64,000 nt of DNA from Montifringilla adamsi (lineage: Eukaryota > Chordata > Aves > Passeriformes > Passeridae): the NCBI GenBank assembly GCA_017590115.1, contig JAGGNK010008559.1, positions 3,961,888 through 4,025,887 of the forward strand, in the 5' to 3' direction. Each line of letters starts with the position of its first letter. Positions within the stretch are counted from its first letter, which is position 1. Made by a program: the position numbers and the translations under genes. This document shows, piece by piece, positions 51,503 through 63,707 of this stretch. The notes under the pieces are model-generated. The model saw only the letters and a list, made by a program, of their open reading frames with translations. It did not search any database and was not told the DNA's origin.

Positions 51503-53244
51503 AAACATTATCATAAAAAAGTCAAAGACAGTTCCATTATTTTTAAAAAGGTGGGCAGGCATTGTTGTTTGGAAAAAAAATCAATTAACATACTTAATGA
51601 GGAACATGTTTGCATGCTTTTTTAAAAATTTAAATCTAAGTTCAAGAAGGGACTGCTTTTTATTTTTTAATGTTCCAATTTTCTAGAAAATATAAACCTC
51701 TTTGATCAAATTCAGCTGAAACCAAGGAGTTTTCAGAGTTTGAGAAGTTAGCTTCTTTAGGGTTTGGCTTCTGTGAGGTTAGGTAAAACTGATTATTTTT
51801 TACACTTCAGCAATTCCAGGTTTTATCCTAAACTAGAAATTCTTACATGGTCCTAACACACATCCCTATTACTGATGCTGCCATTTCATGTGGGCTTTTT
51901 TCTGATGCCTTGCACCACATTTCCAAAAATGAAAAAAAACAAATCCCCCCACCCACAAATCACAACCAAATTAGTATTTGAAGTTACAAATAGGAATTTG
52001 AATTCTGTACATTAAGCTGTCAAGTTATTACATCCATACTCCCAGATCTCTATTCAAACATAGAGAGATTAAAATCCAGGCTGCTTATTTTGAATCCTAC
52101 CATCTTAATTATAGATGCACATTGCTAGCAAATTTTGTTTAAACATACCATTTCTTCATAGTGTATTGTGAAATGCACATAACTGCTACTCATTTTCACC
52201 ATGAGTGAAATAAGCAATAGAAATAAGAAACTTATTTATTACCTTGCCCTACCTGATTTTATTGCTGTAATTCCCATGTTCTCATTAGATTCAAGAACCA
52301 CACATTTGTACTTGCTAGTGAGCTGCACATGGACCAGAGAGGTAATTTGAAAAGTTATGATGACATTTGGATTGGTGGTCTCTTGGACTCCTGCTTCCTA
52401 TAAAATAACCATGCAGCAGTGAAATATGAAGGAAAAATATCCAAGACCTCCAGGTGGAGACGATGGAGAGGGAAGATTAAATAAGTGTACAATCCTAACA
52501 GTTCTTTTTTCATTCCTGACAGTTCATGGCATTTGAAGGCTTCTGTATCATTAGTCATGACACAGTGCACTTCCCCTTTCTCTCAAGCTTTCCATACATT
52601 TTCGAGCTCCTTTCTCTTGTAAAGCTTAAATGGACAATTGTTTTAGCGTTGCTTTTTTTGGGTTTTAAATTAAGCTTCAGTTTTCTCTCAATGTGTTTAT
52701 TTCTGGGCTAGTTATGAATGAAACGTTGACAGAGTATAAGAAAATAAATTTGTTACTACAGAGTAAAATATTGTTTCCACTCTGTATCAAATTTTCATTG
52801 TGATATATTCTGTCACATTACCTGTTCTCTGTTCATAATTGCAAGTTTAAAAAAGCTCTGGTGAGGATGAAAACAAACAGCAACTTTCCCCAGCTAATTA
52901 TGTTTGACCTTTACTTGCTGTGCAGTTTGCAGCATAAAAGTGCTGAAAGTAGCAGGAGTAATCTCAGATAATGGGTGTTGTTCAACAAAGAAAATGCTTC
53001 AGAAGTTGCAACTGGTAACAAAAGGAAATGGTGTTTTCTATCACACTGCTTGTACCAGTTATTATTTGAATCACTACCAAGCTGGGGCCAGTTCTGGTGT
53101 GTTCCTGATTTACTGCTGCATTCCTTCTCTGACACCTGTAACCAGCCAAGACACATCAGTAATCACCACAATTAATTTCTTTTGCTCTTGGAAAACAAAA
53201 TGCCCTGAAAATTTCTCTTCTTATCCATCTATGTTGAATAATAA

Positions 53245-53335
53245 GATCACAGAATTGCTTGGGTTGGAAGGGACCTTAAAGTTCATACATTTCCTATGCC
53301 CTGCCATGGGCAGGGATGTCTTTCCCTAGGCCAGG
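53245..53335 (-). mobile_element. CR1 LINE, 5'-truncated 3' end, antisense
   Basis: This is the reverse complement of the CR1 3' terminus: GATCACAGAATTGCTTGGGT, GGTTGGAAGGGACCTTAAAG, CCCTGCCATGGGCAGGGATG, then CCCTAGGCCAGGTTGAC. About 90 bases remain and the element reads on the minus strand. It overlaps the 3' end of a chance plus-strand frame at 52904-53329. Confidence 0.9.
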
Positions 53336-54920
53336 TTGACATGAGAAATTTTATTTCCTCCTCAAAATATGTAACTAAAGTACTATACAAGAAAAGAAAA
53401 TTACCTGTGTGATTCTTATTTTCAGACTGGATGTTTCATAACTCATATTATTAGACCAAATATCAACTCAAACAGCTCTGACAGCCAGGGACAAAAGGAG
53501 GAAACAGGCTTCATTCTCAGCTGGTCATGTTTGGAGAGGTGATGGTCCTGTCCTCTCTGTAAAGGAGAAATGATGGGGCTAACAGACTCCTTGATGCGAA
53601 GCTCCAAAAGCATCATCAATCCAGCAGCTGAAATAATTTAGATCATAAAGATTGACAAGTTATCGCACACCTTCCTCAGATCTGATTTGCATTAACAGTG
53701 TATTTTTAAACACATACAGATTATACAGAAAATACTGCTGGGAATACAGAGACTATTGGAGGAGACTGGTCATAATATTTTCATTTTTGATAAAAGGTTT
53801 CCAGAGTTTAACAAATCAGATTATCAGGAACTTGAGAGTCATTTTTTGGTCAGAAGACTTCTTGACAGTCATTTGGACAAATCCGTAGGAGAAAATAGAC
53901 TTTTTCATTAACACCTATTGGTTTTTTTTTGATTAGTTTTAGAGCAGTGAGCATCTCCAGAATACTCAGTTTTATAAAATATAATGGCAAGCTCACTAAT
54001 CACTTGCCATTTTTACATATTATCCTTCAGAACACTCATCTCATGTCTCTGCATAAACCTACTTCTGAGAAAATTTGTATTTATTTTTTGCTAATGGAAT
54101 TAATTTCAATATTTATTTTCTATTGTAAGCAACATACATGCTCCTTAAGTATTACAAAACACATTGTTTTTTCCATCTTTGAATTACTAAATGTCAAATA
54201 AGGAAAGTATTCAGAATCACATAGGTCAGAACCAAGATCACTATGAAATGTTTCGTCTTCCAAGTAACAGTTATTGATAGAAGTGGGAACACAATATGAA
54301 GTACAAAAATGGAAATAGGAGGGTATAAGCATCTAGTCAAATTTCATTCTATTTTAAAATTTCTATAACTCCTACAGTTCATGCCACCAGATGTTGACTT
54401 GCTTGTGTAACAGTAGATGAATATTAATAGTTTCTAATGAATTTTTTAAATTCCTGTGCACAAGAAAACCTTGCTCTGTGTACACTGCTTACACAAATCC
54501 CTTCCATTGAATGCATATTTATTTAGTGTCTGACATGTAAATTATTCTAAAGGGAGAATGCTCTTTCAACGCAGTGTGTTGAACATTCCAGCTCTCTGAA
54601 AGTGAAATGCCAGTGCTGTTGCTAATTAAGCTATTTTCCTTTTAAGTTTTCCAGAGGATGATGTGAAGGATGGCAATATTGATGAAGATTAATTGGACTG
54701 AAACTAACAATGATAAAGCTGTAGATAAGGTTATTCTGCTGGGTAGCAAATTAAAATTACAGCCATTTAAAAGCTAAATACTTAGAGTCCTCACATACAT
54801 AGCATTAAAATGGTGTACAATGGGAAAAAAAGTCAGGAAATACACATATTTCACACATTGGATATGTTGGCACTCCTTCACTCAATGAAAGAACAAAGTA
54901 AAAATGCAATGCCAATTCCT

Positions 54921-54940
54921 AAATAAATAAATAAATAAAA
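54921..54940. repeat. (AAAT)n microsatellite
   Basis: About five AAAT units followed by ATAAAT variants. Confidence 0.93.
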
Positions 54941-56379
54941 TATAAATATTACGTAAATGGATTATTTTGCTGTGTCTAGGAACTTGGACTGTCTAGACCT
55001 GTTTAGCCAATATCATTAAAAAGATATGGTGAACATGGTTTTGTCCAAGCACTCTCACTAGAGTCTTATAAGGGTACCAAACAATTCCACTTGCTTCAAA
55101 ATTTTTCACAATAGGTGAATAGACACTTTCTTGGGTTCTTGAAGCCAGTGGACTTCTCCACCTACACAAAACTTTAGGCTTGTCAAAATTCAACTGATAG
55201 CAGGATTGATAAATGGCTGTGAAAAACAACCAACAAATATTTCAGCCTAGATGTTGTTACATTTTGGAGTAAATAACTCAAAATCTGTCAAATAAATTGA
55301 TTTTCCAGATGCTGATTAATGTTTTATTAAGAGAAAAATAAAATTATAATCCCAATTTACTTGCTACACATTTGTTGACACAACTCTTGGTCAACAGCAA
55401 CTATAACACAATATTGCCACTTCCTAAAACCTGTCTAGCAAGTTCTTCGAGGATGATCTTCTCAACAACAGGCAAAGTAACCACAACTGCATTTTTATCA
55501 AGAGATTTAGAAACAAACATAAAGCTGTGTAAACAGTAGAGATACAGTTTTCTGAGAAGTCCAAGTCTATTCTGCTGTCCTGTGAAGTCACAATTATACA
55601 TACATCTGGGGTCACAAATAAAGATATAAAGAAAAGAGGCAGTTGAAAACTCAAAATATTTCTGTTTCACAGTTACTTAACTGAGCAACTCATTTTCCTG
55701 AGTGTAACCTCACAGTGTAACAAGAGCAAAAGCAGCAGCAAACTAAAACCAGGGCAGTTTAGTTACCTGGAAAGAAATGAAAACATTACAAAGATTTTGT
55801 ACAAGCATTTTACAGTGACAATGCAGAAACAAAGTACCAGGCACATCTGCTAGTGGTACCTTTACCTTTAGGTATGAATTATAGTACACATTTCCTCCAT
55901 TAACTGAGTCAGATGGTATTGAACTGTGTATAAGTCAGTATTGCAACTTCATTAACCTCCTGTTGCTCCAACAGTCTCACAGTCTGACCAGTTAAATAAA
56001 TTTTGCTCCACATTTTCATCAGTTCTGTAGAGCTATGGCTTTGGTGTTTGTTTCCTCCATATGCACAGGTGGAGAACCTAATCAATCAAGTGACATGCAT
56101 AGATCCATACATATTTATATAGACATTATGTTTATCTTATTTCTTACTTAGTTCAAGTATTTTGAAAATCAATAAAACCATTTGTTGTGTATACTTCCTT
56201 GTGACTAGTGAGAATATTGTGTCTACAAATCCTCATATACTGTGCATAGGTGCAGTTCATAATACAGATGCATTATTTACTACCCAGGAAAAAAAAAATC
56301 TTTACATTCACATTTTTACTATTCAGACTTACAATACAGCCGGTAAAGTCTCAGCACCTGCTTATACCCATTACAAAAC

Positions 56380-56395
56380 AAAAAAAAAAAAAAAA
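56380..56395. repeat. Poly-A tract (A16)
   Basis: An uninterrupted A16 run preceded by ACAAAAC. Confidence 0.93.
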
Positions 56396-57572
56396 TTTCT
56401 TACTGCATAAATAAGATGTAAAGATGTATATACATCTACCACTTTTCAGATTCCTTACTCATACGCAAAATTTCTCCAATTACTATGGCTGCCATCACCA
56501 TCAGCCATCCATTAAGAAAGAAACTGTCTCAGTCATCCAGAGATCTGGATGCCTTCATAATCCACTACCCACGGCAACATCCAGGTTTAGCACAGAACCA
56601 TCTCAAAACTATCAGATCTTGTTAGAAGGACCTGTGTGGCAGGGATGTGTCTCTATTACATAAGATAGAGCAGAACTTAAAAAGCTCAGCATTACACAGC
56701 ACTCAGCACCAGGCTTCAGCCAGGAAAACAGCTGGCTATGAAAAGGCAAAATAGCTTAACACAAAGTGGGTGCCAGTCATGTCCAGTTAATCTTAAAAGG
56801 CAAAACCTGTTGTTGTCTCCTTATATTGATTTTTTTGTTTAATGTACACAAATAAGGGAGATCTTTACTTAACTTGTTAAATAAACTAAACCCCATAAGA
56901 GAATGTTCAATGAATTTCCTAGGAAAGAAGAATATTTCCTGAATATCATTAAGCACAGCACAGTAATACAGAAGCAGCCATTTAGCATAATAAAGCTCCA
57001 ACTCTGTTAAGCCTCTTGAGACTTACAATTTTCAAACAAAAAGATTTTTCTACTCTCATAGAATCCCAAGCCAGAATACAAACAAAACAAACAGCAGACA
57101 TCCATCCATTCAGATCTCTCTCAGATACTTGTCATTTACAATTTACATGCTATTGAAATTCATGCAGGAAAATGAAATAGTGATTTAGTATGTTTGCAAG
57201 TCAAAGGAGAAAAGCATTTTTTTCCTGTCTTCCCACTTTTCTTTTCTCAAGTGTTCCAGAATCCTACAGGAAACCATGTGTATGCCTTAAGCCTTTATAA
57301 GGACTTGACTTTCATGAGCTGCTATGGTTTGGAAAGATACAGCACTTTTAGTTTTGAGGAGCTGAATCTTTGCTATTCCACATCACATTAGCAACCAGTT
57401 ACAAGCAATATTATCCATGAAAAAGAATTGGAAAAGACAGACGTTTAACTACAGTTTAAATTCAAATTTATAGTCCATACTTGTGGCTGAATAACAAACT
57501 GCTTTAATTTCTAAAGTCATCCATGTCACTATGTTCTTTGACTTTTAAACACAAAAGAATCATGTGATCATT

Positions 57573-57597
57573 GACACCAAAGACACCAAGACACCAA
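57573..57597. repeat. GACACCAA short tandem repeat x3
   Basis: Three consecutive 8-9 base units, the first with one extra A. Confidence 0.92.
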
Positions 57598-58518
57598 GAT
57601 ATAATCTTTGGCACCAAGAAATGTCATCGTACAATGTTCACTTTGGTAAGTTTTTTAAACACAATAGGTAGGTAGTAATCAGATTAAAAGTAAGTCATGA
57701 GTTGTGGTTCAGCTGCCTACATTTTCTCTAAGGCCACAGTTCATGTTAAAAGCTGTATTTAAATTGCTACTTATCCATGTTCTCCACATGTTTCAGAGTC
57801 TTTGGCTCAAGTTCAACTCTCATGAGGTGCTGCAATGCCATTATGAATGTTTGCTTATTAAAAGAATGAAAAATTTTAAATTACAATAATTTTTAATAAA
57901 AAAATGGGGCTATCAAAGCCCTGACTTCACATTACTAACCAATCTCAACACCACACTGTCCATCAGGTCTGCAGGACAGAGATTTTCCTGCATCTTTATT
58001 TTCAGGGGAAATTCAGTTCTCCCTTCTCAATTTAACAATACTAAAGCGATTCTGTTATGATTAGAGGACAAGACACACATGGAAACCTCTTTCACTTTCT
58101 TCTTCTACTTTAAATTGCAGAGCTCCCTTTGATAGAGATGCTGGCCAGCAATGTTCCACAAGACAAGCTGTAAGTCTCTGTCCAAAATTTCCCTCATTTT
58201 TGCCTCACGATTGTCACGAAATGGACAGAAACTGGGACCACCGGGGAAAGAAAGAAGGATCCTGTTTTGGAATCCTGGTCCTGCTTGAATTGTTGCCCAC
58301 CAAGCCAAGCATTGTTCACAGGTGTTTGCCCACCCCATGGAACACTGCACTCAAAAGAAAAGGGGCGCTGCGCCCTTCTTCGCCTGCACTGCTTCACAAC
58401 ACTGGTTCTGGAATTTCCCCATCTCTCGACTTGGCTGATCTTTTCCTGGAATGACCTTCTGGTGGTCCCACGAAAGACCCTCCATTTACTGTACAACCAC
58501 TGTGACAGATGGACTGAG

Positions 58519-58604
58519 ATGGGAGAAGCCTCTCCCTCAAGGACTGAGACATGAGACCCCCATATGGAAAAGCTCCCCCTTCCAAGGACTGAGACTGAAA
58601 CCCC
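58519..58604 (+). repeat. Diverged tandem repeat in LTR U3
   Basis: Two copies of a ~43-base unit, each with GGA/GAA then GCCTCTCCCTC or GCTCCCCCTTC, then CAAGGACTGAGAC and an A-rich/CCCC end. Direct repeats in U3 are often enhancer units in retroviruses. That role here is inferred. Confidence 0.75.
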
Positions 58605-58947
58605 TGTCATGGGGGGAGGTGTGTGAGGGAGGCCAGCTGACCAAAGTGAGATGTTTGCCGACCGCTGGACCAAGAATACAATGGTTCTCACACATTGCTG
58701 AGAATGTGGACTATTGTATCTGTTTCTCTCTCCTTCACAATTTTCAATAAAAAAACCCCTGAGTAAGCTAGGGATTTTGAGATCTCCCCTGATGTGAATA
58801 TGATAGGCTTCATCAACTGGACTTCGAAGGACTACGTCATTTTTACATTTGGTAGCTATATACCTTCCTTTCTTTCCCCCCTCTTTTTCCTTATTCTTTC
58901 CCTTTTCTTTACTCCCCCTCTTCCTAACATTTTGCTGTGGTCATTTC

Positions 58948-58953
58948 AATAAA
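58948..58953 (+). terminator. LTR polyadenylation signal AATAAA
   Basis: AATAAA in TTTCAATAAAGGTACA lies about 115 bases before the LTR end, at the expected R/U5 distance. A second AATAAA at 58746-58751 is further from the end and less likely to be used. Confidence 0.65.
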
Positions 58954-59068
58954 GGTACATTTGTTCTTGATTAGCACTGCAAACCCCCTTTGTCGTGTTG
59001 TTTTTTTGCACCCTGAGATCAGTAAAATGAGCCATCACAAAACCTGTTCATAAGGACAGATCGTGACA

Positions 59069-59229
59069 CAATCACCAAGAGTGCCAAGGATCTGTACAGA
59101 GAGACCTCATTTGTATTGATGGAATCACATGCTGAAAATGCCTGCAGCTCTACTTTGGTAATTTACCTCTACTGATGCAATTTAGTTGACTATCAGTAGT
59201 GACTTTTTTTTTTCATGTAAACAATGTAA
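59069..59229. other. Unique sequence right of the LTR
   Basis: This is host flank with no recognised feature. It includes GATGCAATTTAGTTGAC and an inexact CTACTGA/TCAGTAG inverted word pair near 59168-59200. Confidence 0.5.
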
Positions 59230-59660
59230 TTACTCTACAAAATAGAAAATATGTAAATGCTATGATTTAACTTTACACAGCAATTCTGTACTAAGCTATA
59301 CTATGTCCCAGAAGATTTTGCCACTAGATCATTATTTACTGATGGGCTGTAGGGGACCAAAGAATATAACCTCCAAAGGCACAAAGATGAATATTTAATC
59401 CATGGTTTCTGCCCATTAATATTTTATTAAAGCCCAGCTATTTTCCACCATCCTGAAAATATTCTATTCCATTAATGGTAATTGCAAATCTCAATGGATT
59501 TGGGTTTTAGCAGCTTCTGGATATTACAGTGAAATAATTCCTATGCTGGTCATTAACAGCAAATATATTACTATTTGCAGCTTCAAACCCCAATACCCTT
59601 TTGTGAATATTTTTCTTTTAGCCCAATCATTACAGGGCAGGACTTGGGTTCAGAGGTCAC
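59230..59660. promoter_or_regulatory. Candidate conserved non-coding block
   Basis: Repeat-free sequence of about 430 bases with no open frame of 60 codons. It carries words such as TGAATATTTAATCCATGG, CCATTAATGGTAATTGCAAA and GGTCATTAACAGCAAATA. Homeodomain (TAAT), octamer-like (ATTGCAAAT) and nuclear-receptor-like (CAGAGGTCA near 59650) words are dense. This resembles conserved developmental enhancers, but only an alignment would show it. Confidence 0.25.
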
Positions 59661-62600
59661 AATGATAATATTATTGTAATATTTTTTCCGCCCAAATACC
59701 AAATGCAGCCCTTAAGCTTGAGTTGCCCTATGGTGTGAGAAATAAGATACAGGGTCTTCCTCTGTTGTGAACTGAGCCAACTTTTACAAATGATAGCTCC
59801 TCACTCACCCAGGTAACACTAACTGGATACCAAGTCCTGTTTTTTTCTGGCCCTGTGCAAAACAACTTACATGATGATAACACTAGCAACAAAGGAACAG
59901 GCACTAAATTGAATTTTCTAGATCAAGCTCAGTAGAAAAACCTTTCCCTGTGCTTTTTCTATGACTGGAAGACTGATCACAAATTACTTTATTGAATGAC
60001 TTTCACAGATATTTGATTATCCAAAACAATAAAACAAAACAAAGCAGATTATTGCCTTGGGAACAACACATTTACTTCATTACAGATGTAACGGAAACAG
60101 AAATACACTTTTTTCCAGTCCTGCCTGTAGGACTGGGATAGAAAGAAAATTGTTAAGCAAATGTTTAGGACCAGTACACACAAAAAAAAACCTTCCTTAA
60201 GCCATTAAGCTGCAGAAGAAATTCCACTAAAAAGTTTTCTGCTATTCTTTTTAATAGAACTTCAATATAGTGGAGAGAACTGTTTAGTGATTATAATGGA
60301 TTAACCAAGAGCTGTCTACTGAGAGATACAAACGCAGCTCCATGTGCTGCCTAAGAACTTGAAACCTTTTCAAAGAGACAGATCCATCATCTAAACCCCA
60401 AAGGACCTGGCATGGTGTCCTTTAGCTCCTTGCAAGAGCAGTTTCATTTACGGTTTCACTCACTGGTGTAAACCACAGAGACATCTAAGCTATGTTTGAT
60501 GAGCAAATGTTTATCATCCCTGGTAGCTTTTGATCTAAAAATATATGTTAAAAAAATGTTCAATTTCATTTACATTCGTGCTTACCTGTCACTTGGAAGA
60601 TTATTAATGCACATAAAATCAAACACATTTTGTTTTGAAGGCTAAATCTTCAAAACTGTAATGAGTGCAGAAGTTACATAATTGATACACATGTTCATTA
60701 ACAACCTTATTTTAGCAGCAGATTTTACCATATAATGCTTTCTATCTAAGTAAGAGAAATAGAATTTATAACTTTCTTTTCCTGTGAGAATATTACTATT
60801 CAAAACATGCTTTTAATGAAATACATTACTTAGATACATCAACATATATTTATATATCAACATATTTTGTCTATTATGTGTGTCTACATATATGTATTAA
60901 TTTCTATATGCAAAAGGACCCCCATGTACTTCTCACTTTGCACCATATGATCCATTTATGTGCAAGACTAACCCTATTCTAAAGGTATATAATAACGCAT
61001 TTGTCATTGCTCTAATGTTTCATAGATGTTTGCAATGCTTTAGTTCTGTCTCATTGCTAAATATGCTCATTTTTTTGATTGCAGTTTTAAGTTCTATTAT
61101 TTGACAGTACAGGTGTTCAGGCCTTGATCTCATGCTTACTTCAGTAAATAAAAGCTTTCATCTACCTAAATAAAGTAGGTAAGTCCATATTCATGCTCCT
61201 TCAGAGTGCAAACTATCCTTCCCTCACTACAATTTTGAGCTCCTCTCTCTTTCAGCATTTATTTCAGAAAGCTTTCACTTTAACATTAACTCTTTGTGAA
61301 AATATTTTCACTTTGCAATTAAAGCATTCATATATTTCCTTGAGAAATTGTTCCATGTAAAACCCATTTTCTTAATATTTTTCTTCATTATTCTGGCACT
61401 CTTTCTACACTTAATTCCAATGCCAATAAAAGGAAGATTTTTGTTACAGAACAAATAAAATATTCCTTTTTCTTTCTCAGTCACACAGAGACACAAAAAT
61501 AAACTGACAGGTTGTTTTCAAAAAGAAACAAGTAACAGAGTAATTTACTTTTTTTTAAACCTAAGTATATCGCCGAGGGAAGAGAAGATAGAGAATAAAC
61601 TGGTATGTATTCTGTCTCATTTCAGGTTTCAAAATGTTTTGAGAGCAGTGACTATGACCAGAAGAGTGTCAGCAAGTCAGGTTGAAAGGGGTGGGTAGAA
61701 AATTGAAAAAGTACAAAAAATAAATCAAACATACAGGGATTTTTGTGTACTTTCATCACAAATCTTGCTATAATCAGCACAAAATGGTCCTAAACAGCAA
61801 TTCTGATGTAACAGCTGATCAGTTTAATAGATGGTAAGCATTTTTCCCTGTTTTGGTGAGTGACATACAGGGGCCTTTTATTCCAGATGAGAGCTGTGTT
61901 TTTGCCCACAAAAAAGACTTGTACAAAACCTTATGTTTAGGCAGACTCTTAAATGTGATGGTCTATTAGTTATTTAGACAAGGTAGGAAGTTATTAAGGC
62001 TTGCATTAAATATTGTCACCATGCAAGTGTGAACAAAAAACATACACAGAGCATTTGACTGATGATAGGTGGCAAAGACCTCACATAAACTCACAAAGAA
62101 CAGACTTGATAATGGCAAAAATGATCATTAATAAAAGCACAGAACTGAAAGATGCATATCTAGAATGTCATTAACTACAAAGCCTGCATGGGGTGAAGTT
62201 GAAGCATACACATATATCTAGAGCTAATGGTCTATGGCTGGCTTCTAAAGATCTTCTCCCTGATAAGGAGTTTGCTTCTGAAAGATAAAGAATGGCAAGA
62301 GATAACTCACTTGATGGGGCACTTCTCAATTTGTGTTCTGACTTGGACTACAGCAGAAAGTAAATGGGGAAAACCTATAACAAATTTGGGGATACATTTA
62401 AATGCTTTCCTATTAAAGAGATTTCTTTAAACACTCCGAGTATTAAGTGCCATTATTTCCATAAATGAACATGCCCTACACTGTCTGTTCCACTCAGTTA
62501 TTTCTGTCAGTTTGTGTATTCTGGCTTGAAATGTTACAGATTTGTGGGGGGGAGTTTCCTCCACCTAAAAACAAGTTTATCACTTATTTTACTAAGATGA

Positions 62601-62930
62601 GAACATCAAGTTTTATAGATACATGAAAATAGTGAGGATGTATAGGTGTAGCTGAATTGTGGTTTAAGTATAGCCCAACATTAACAAAAGTAATGTTTTA
62701 CACTAAAATGACTCCATGTAAAAGCAAACTCACCTCAAAGATAGACTCATTACTCACAAAATTCTTGTCATATAGTCATATTACCTCTATACTTTTTATG
62801 TGTTTTCATCTACTTTTTCAGAATAATGACATGGAACTTTAACAAGTACTTGTTCAAAGCTTATATCACTGGGCAGAATAGTGAATAATTAAGAGAAGAA
62901 AATCTTATTTAAAGAGCTAACTGCTAAAAC
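59661..62930. other. Unique AT-rich non-coding sequence
   Basis: No gene, RNA or repeat family is recognised. Short palindromic AT words occur near 60840-60905. Open frames are below 70 codons. Confidence 0.6.
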
Positions 62931-62948
62931 AAAAAAAAAAAAAAAAAA
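62931..62948. repeat. Poly-A tract (A18)
   Basis: An uninterrupted A18 run followed by CCAATAAAACAAAG, continuing A/C-rich to about 62992. Confidence 0.93.
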
Positions 62949-63578
62949 CCAATAAAACAAAGCAAATCAGAAAACACCCAAAACCCCACCCCTTTTTTGT
63001 GCTTGTGTCCATAAAAGATGCCAAAGACCTTGTGAAAAAAGTAAATTACATTGAGTTGACTTTTAGGCAGACTGCAAGCTGCTTGAGGAATCTGAGGGTG
63101 ACATGGTTATTTAATTACATCTGTATCATTCAGCTATGCATCAAAATCCTTTTAGGTGCACAGAAATCTGAACAAAAACAAGATATTGTGTGATGTTTTC
63201 CTAAGAGAACCTAAAATCCCTTTTTAAAAATAATTTACTTATGTATCTTAAAGAAAAAGAAATGTGTAAGATAATGATGAAAGAAGCAGACTTTTGCATG
63301 ACTGATATAATCTACACACATAATGACATGGTATAATCTATGAAAAAATGTTAATTTCTAACTCACAGATCTAGGTCTAGTAGGAAAATAAGCAAATCCC
63401 CTGCACATTTGTTCTACCAAGCCACAATATCCCTCTTACTTCTCTGCAAGCTCTCAACAGTTACCTTAACATTCCTCAAGATTATTACAATGGTTAGGAA
63501 GCAGAGTATGCATGTCCACATGCAATTATGTACTTTTAATTTCTTCAGGTTTAAGTCTAACCAATTCATAAAATTAGC

Positions 63579-63707
63579 AAAAAAAACCCAAAAAACCAAA
63601 AACAAACCAAAAACCCCCTAAAAAAAGAACCAATCCAAACAAACAAAAAAAAAAAAAATCAACAAATCAAACAAAAAACCCAAAAAACACACCAAAAACC
63701 AAAAAAG
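63579..63707. repeat. Long A/C-rich (AAAACC)n low-complexity tract
   Basis: About 130 bases composed almost only of A and C on the plus strand (AAAAACC, AAACCC and CAAACAAA words), with rare T and G. The minus strand is therefore a TTTTGG-type sequence. It is the largest low-complexity tract in the window. Confidence 0.94.

Larger units (their letters stand above)
46211..53244. other. Long unique AT-rich non-coding stretch
   Basis: No gene, RNA or repeat family is recognised in about 7 kb. It holds a T14 tract (50442-50455), a very AT-rich, partly self-complementary segment (51420-51502) and a repeated 12-mer ACAGTATGCATA (47483-47494 and 47512-47523). Segment 51150-51400 is unique sequence with a conserved-like texture. 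Confidence 0.55.
53336..58207. other. Unique AT-rich non-coding sequence
   Basis: No gene is recognised. (AAAT)n lies at 54921-54940, A16 at 56380-56395, and a short GACACCAA triplication at 57573-57597. Segment 54590-54780, with AATTAATT-type words and no repeats, is a weak conserved-element candidate. Confidence 0.55.
58212..59068 (+). mobile_element. Solo LTR of an endogenous retrovirus, about 857 bp
   Basis: A long LTR begins TGTCACGA and ends TCGTGACA, a perfect 8-bp terminal inverted repeat with canonical TG...CA ends. U3 contains two diverged ~43-base repeats sharing CAAGGACTGAGAC (about 58519-58562 and 58563-58604). A polyadenylation signal AATAAA at 58948-58953, followed by the GCACTGCAAACC and TTTGTCGTG words of an R/U5-like end, sets plus-strand orientation. 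The LTR is richer in CpG than its flanks. Flanking tetranucleotides CGAT (58208-58211) and CAAT (59069-59072) differ by one CpG-type transition and may be a decayed 4-bp target duplication, as produced by gammaretrovirus-like (ERV1) integrases. No internal retroviral genes are present. Frames of up to 165 codons on the minus strand are not viral proteins I recognise and are likely chance. The family name is not assigned. Confidence 0.85.

Noticed and set aside
52904..53329. 141-codon plus-strand frame
   Set aside because: Its 3' part runs into an antisense CR1 fragment. No domain is recognised and an 81-codon frame opposes it.
58053..58062. TGTTATGATT as an alternative LTR start
   Set aside because: It pairs with the LTR end only with three mismatches, whereas TGTCACGA at 58212 is an exact match and has a better flanking duplication.
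58194..58691. 165-codon minus-strand open frame, the longest in the window
   Set aside because: It lies almost entirely inside the solo LTR, antisense to its inferred direction, and resembles no known protein.
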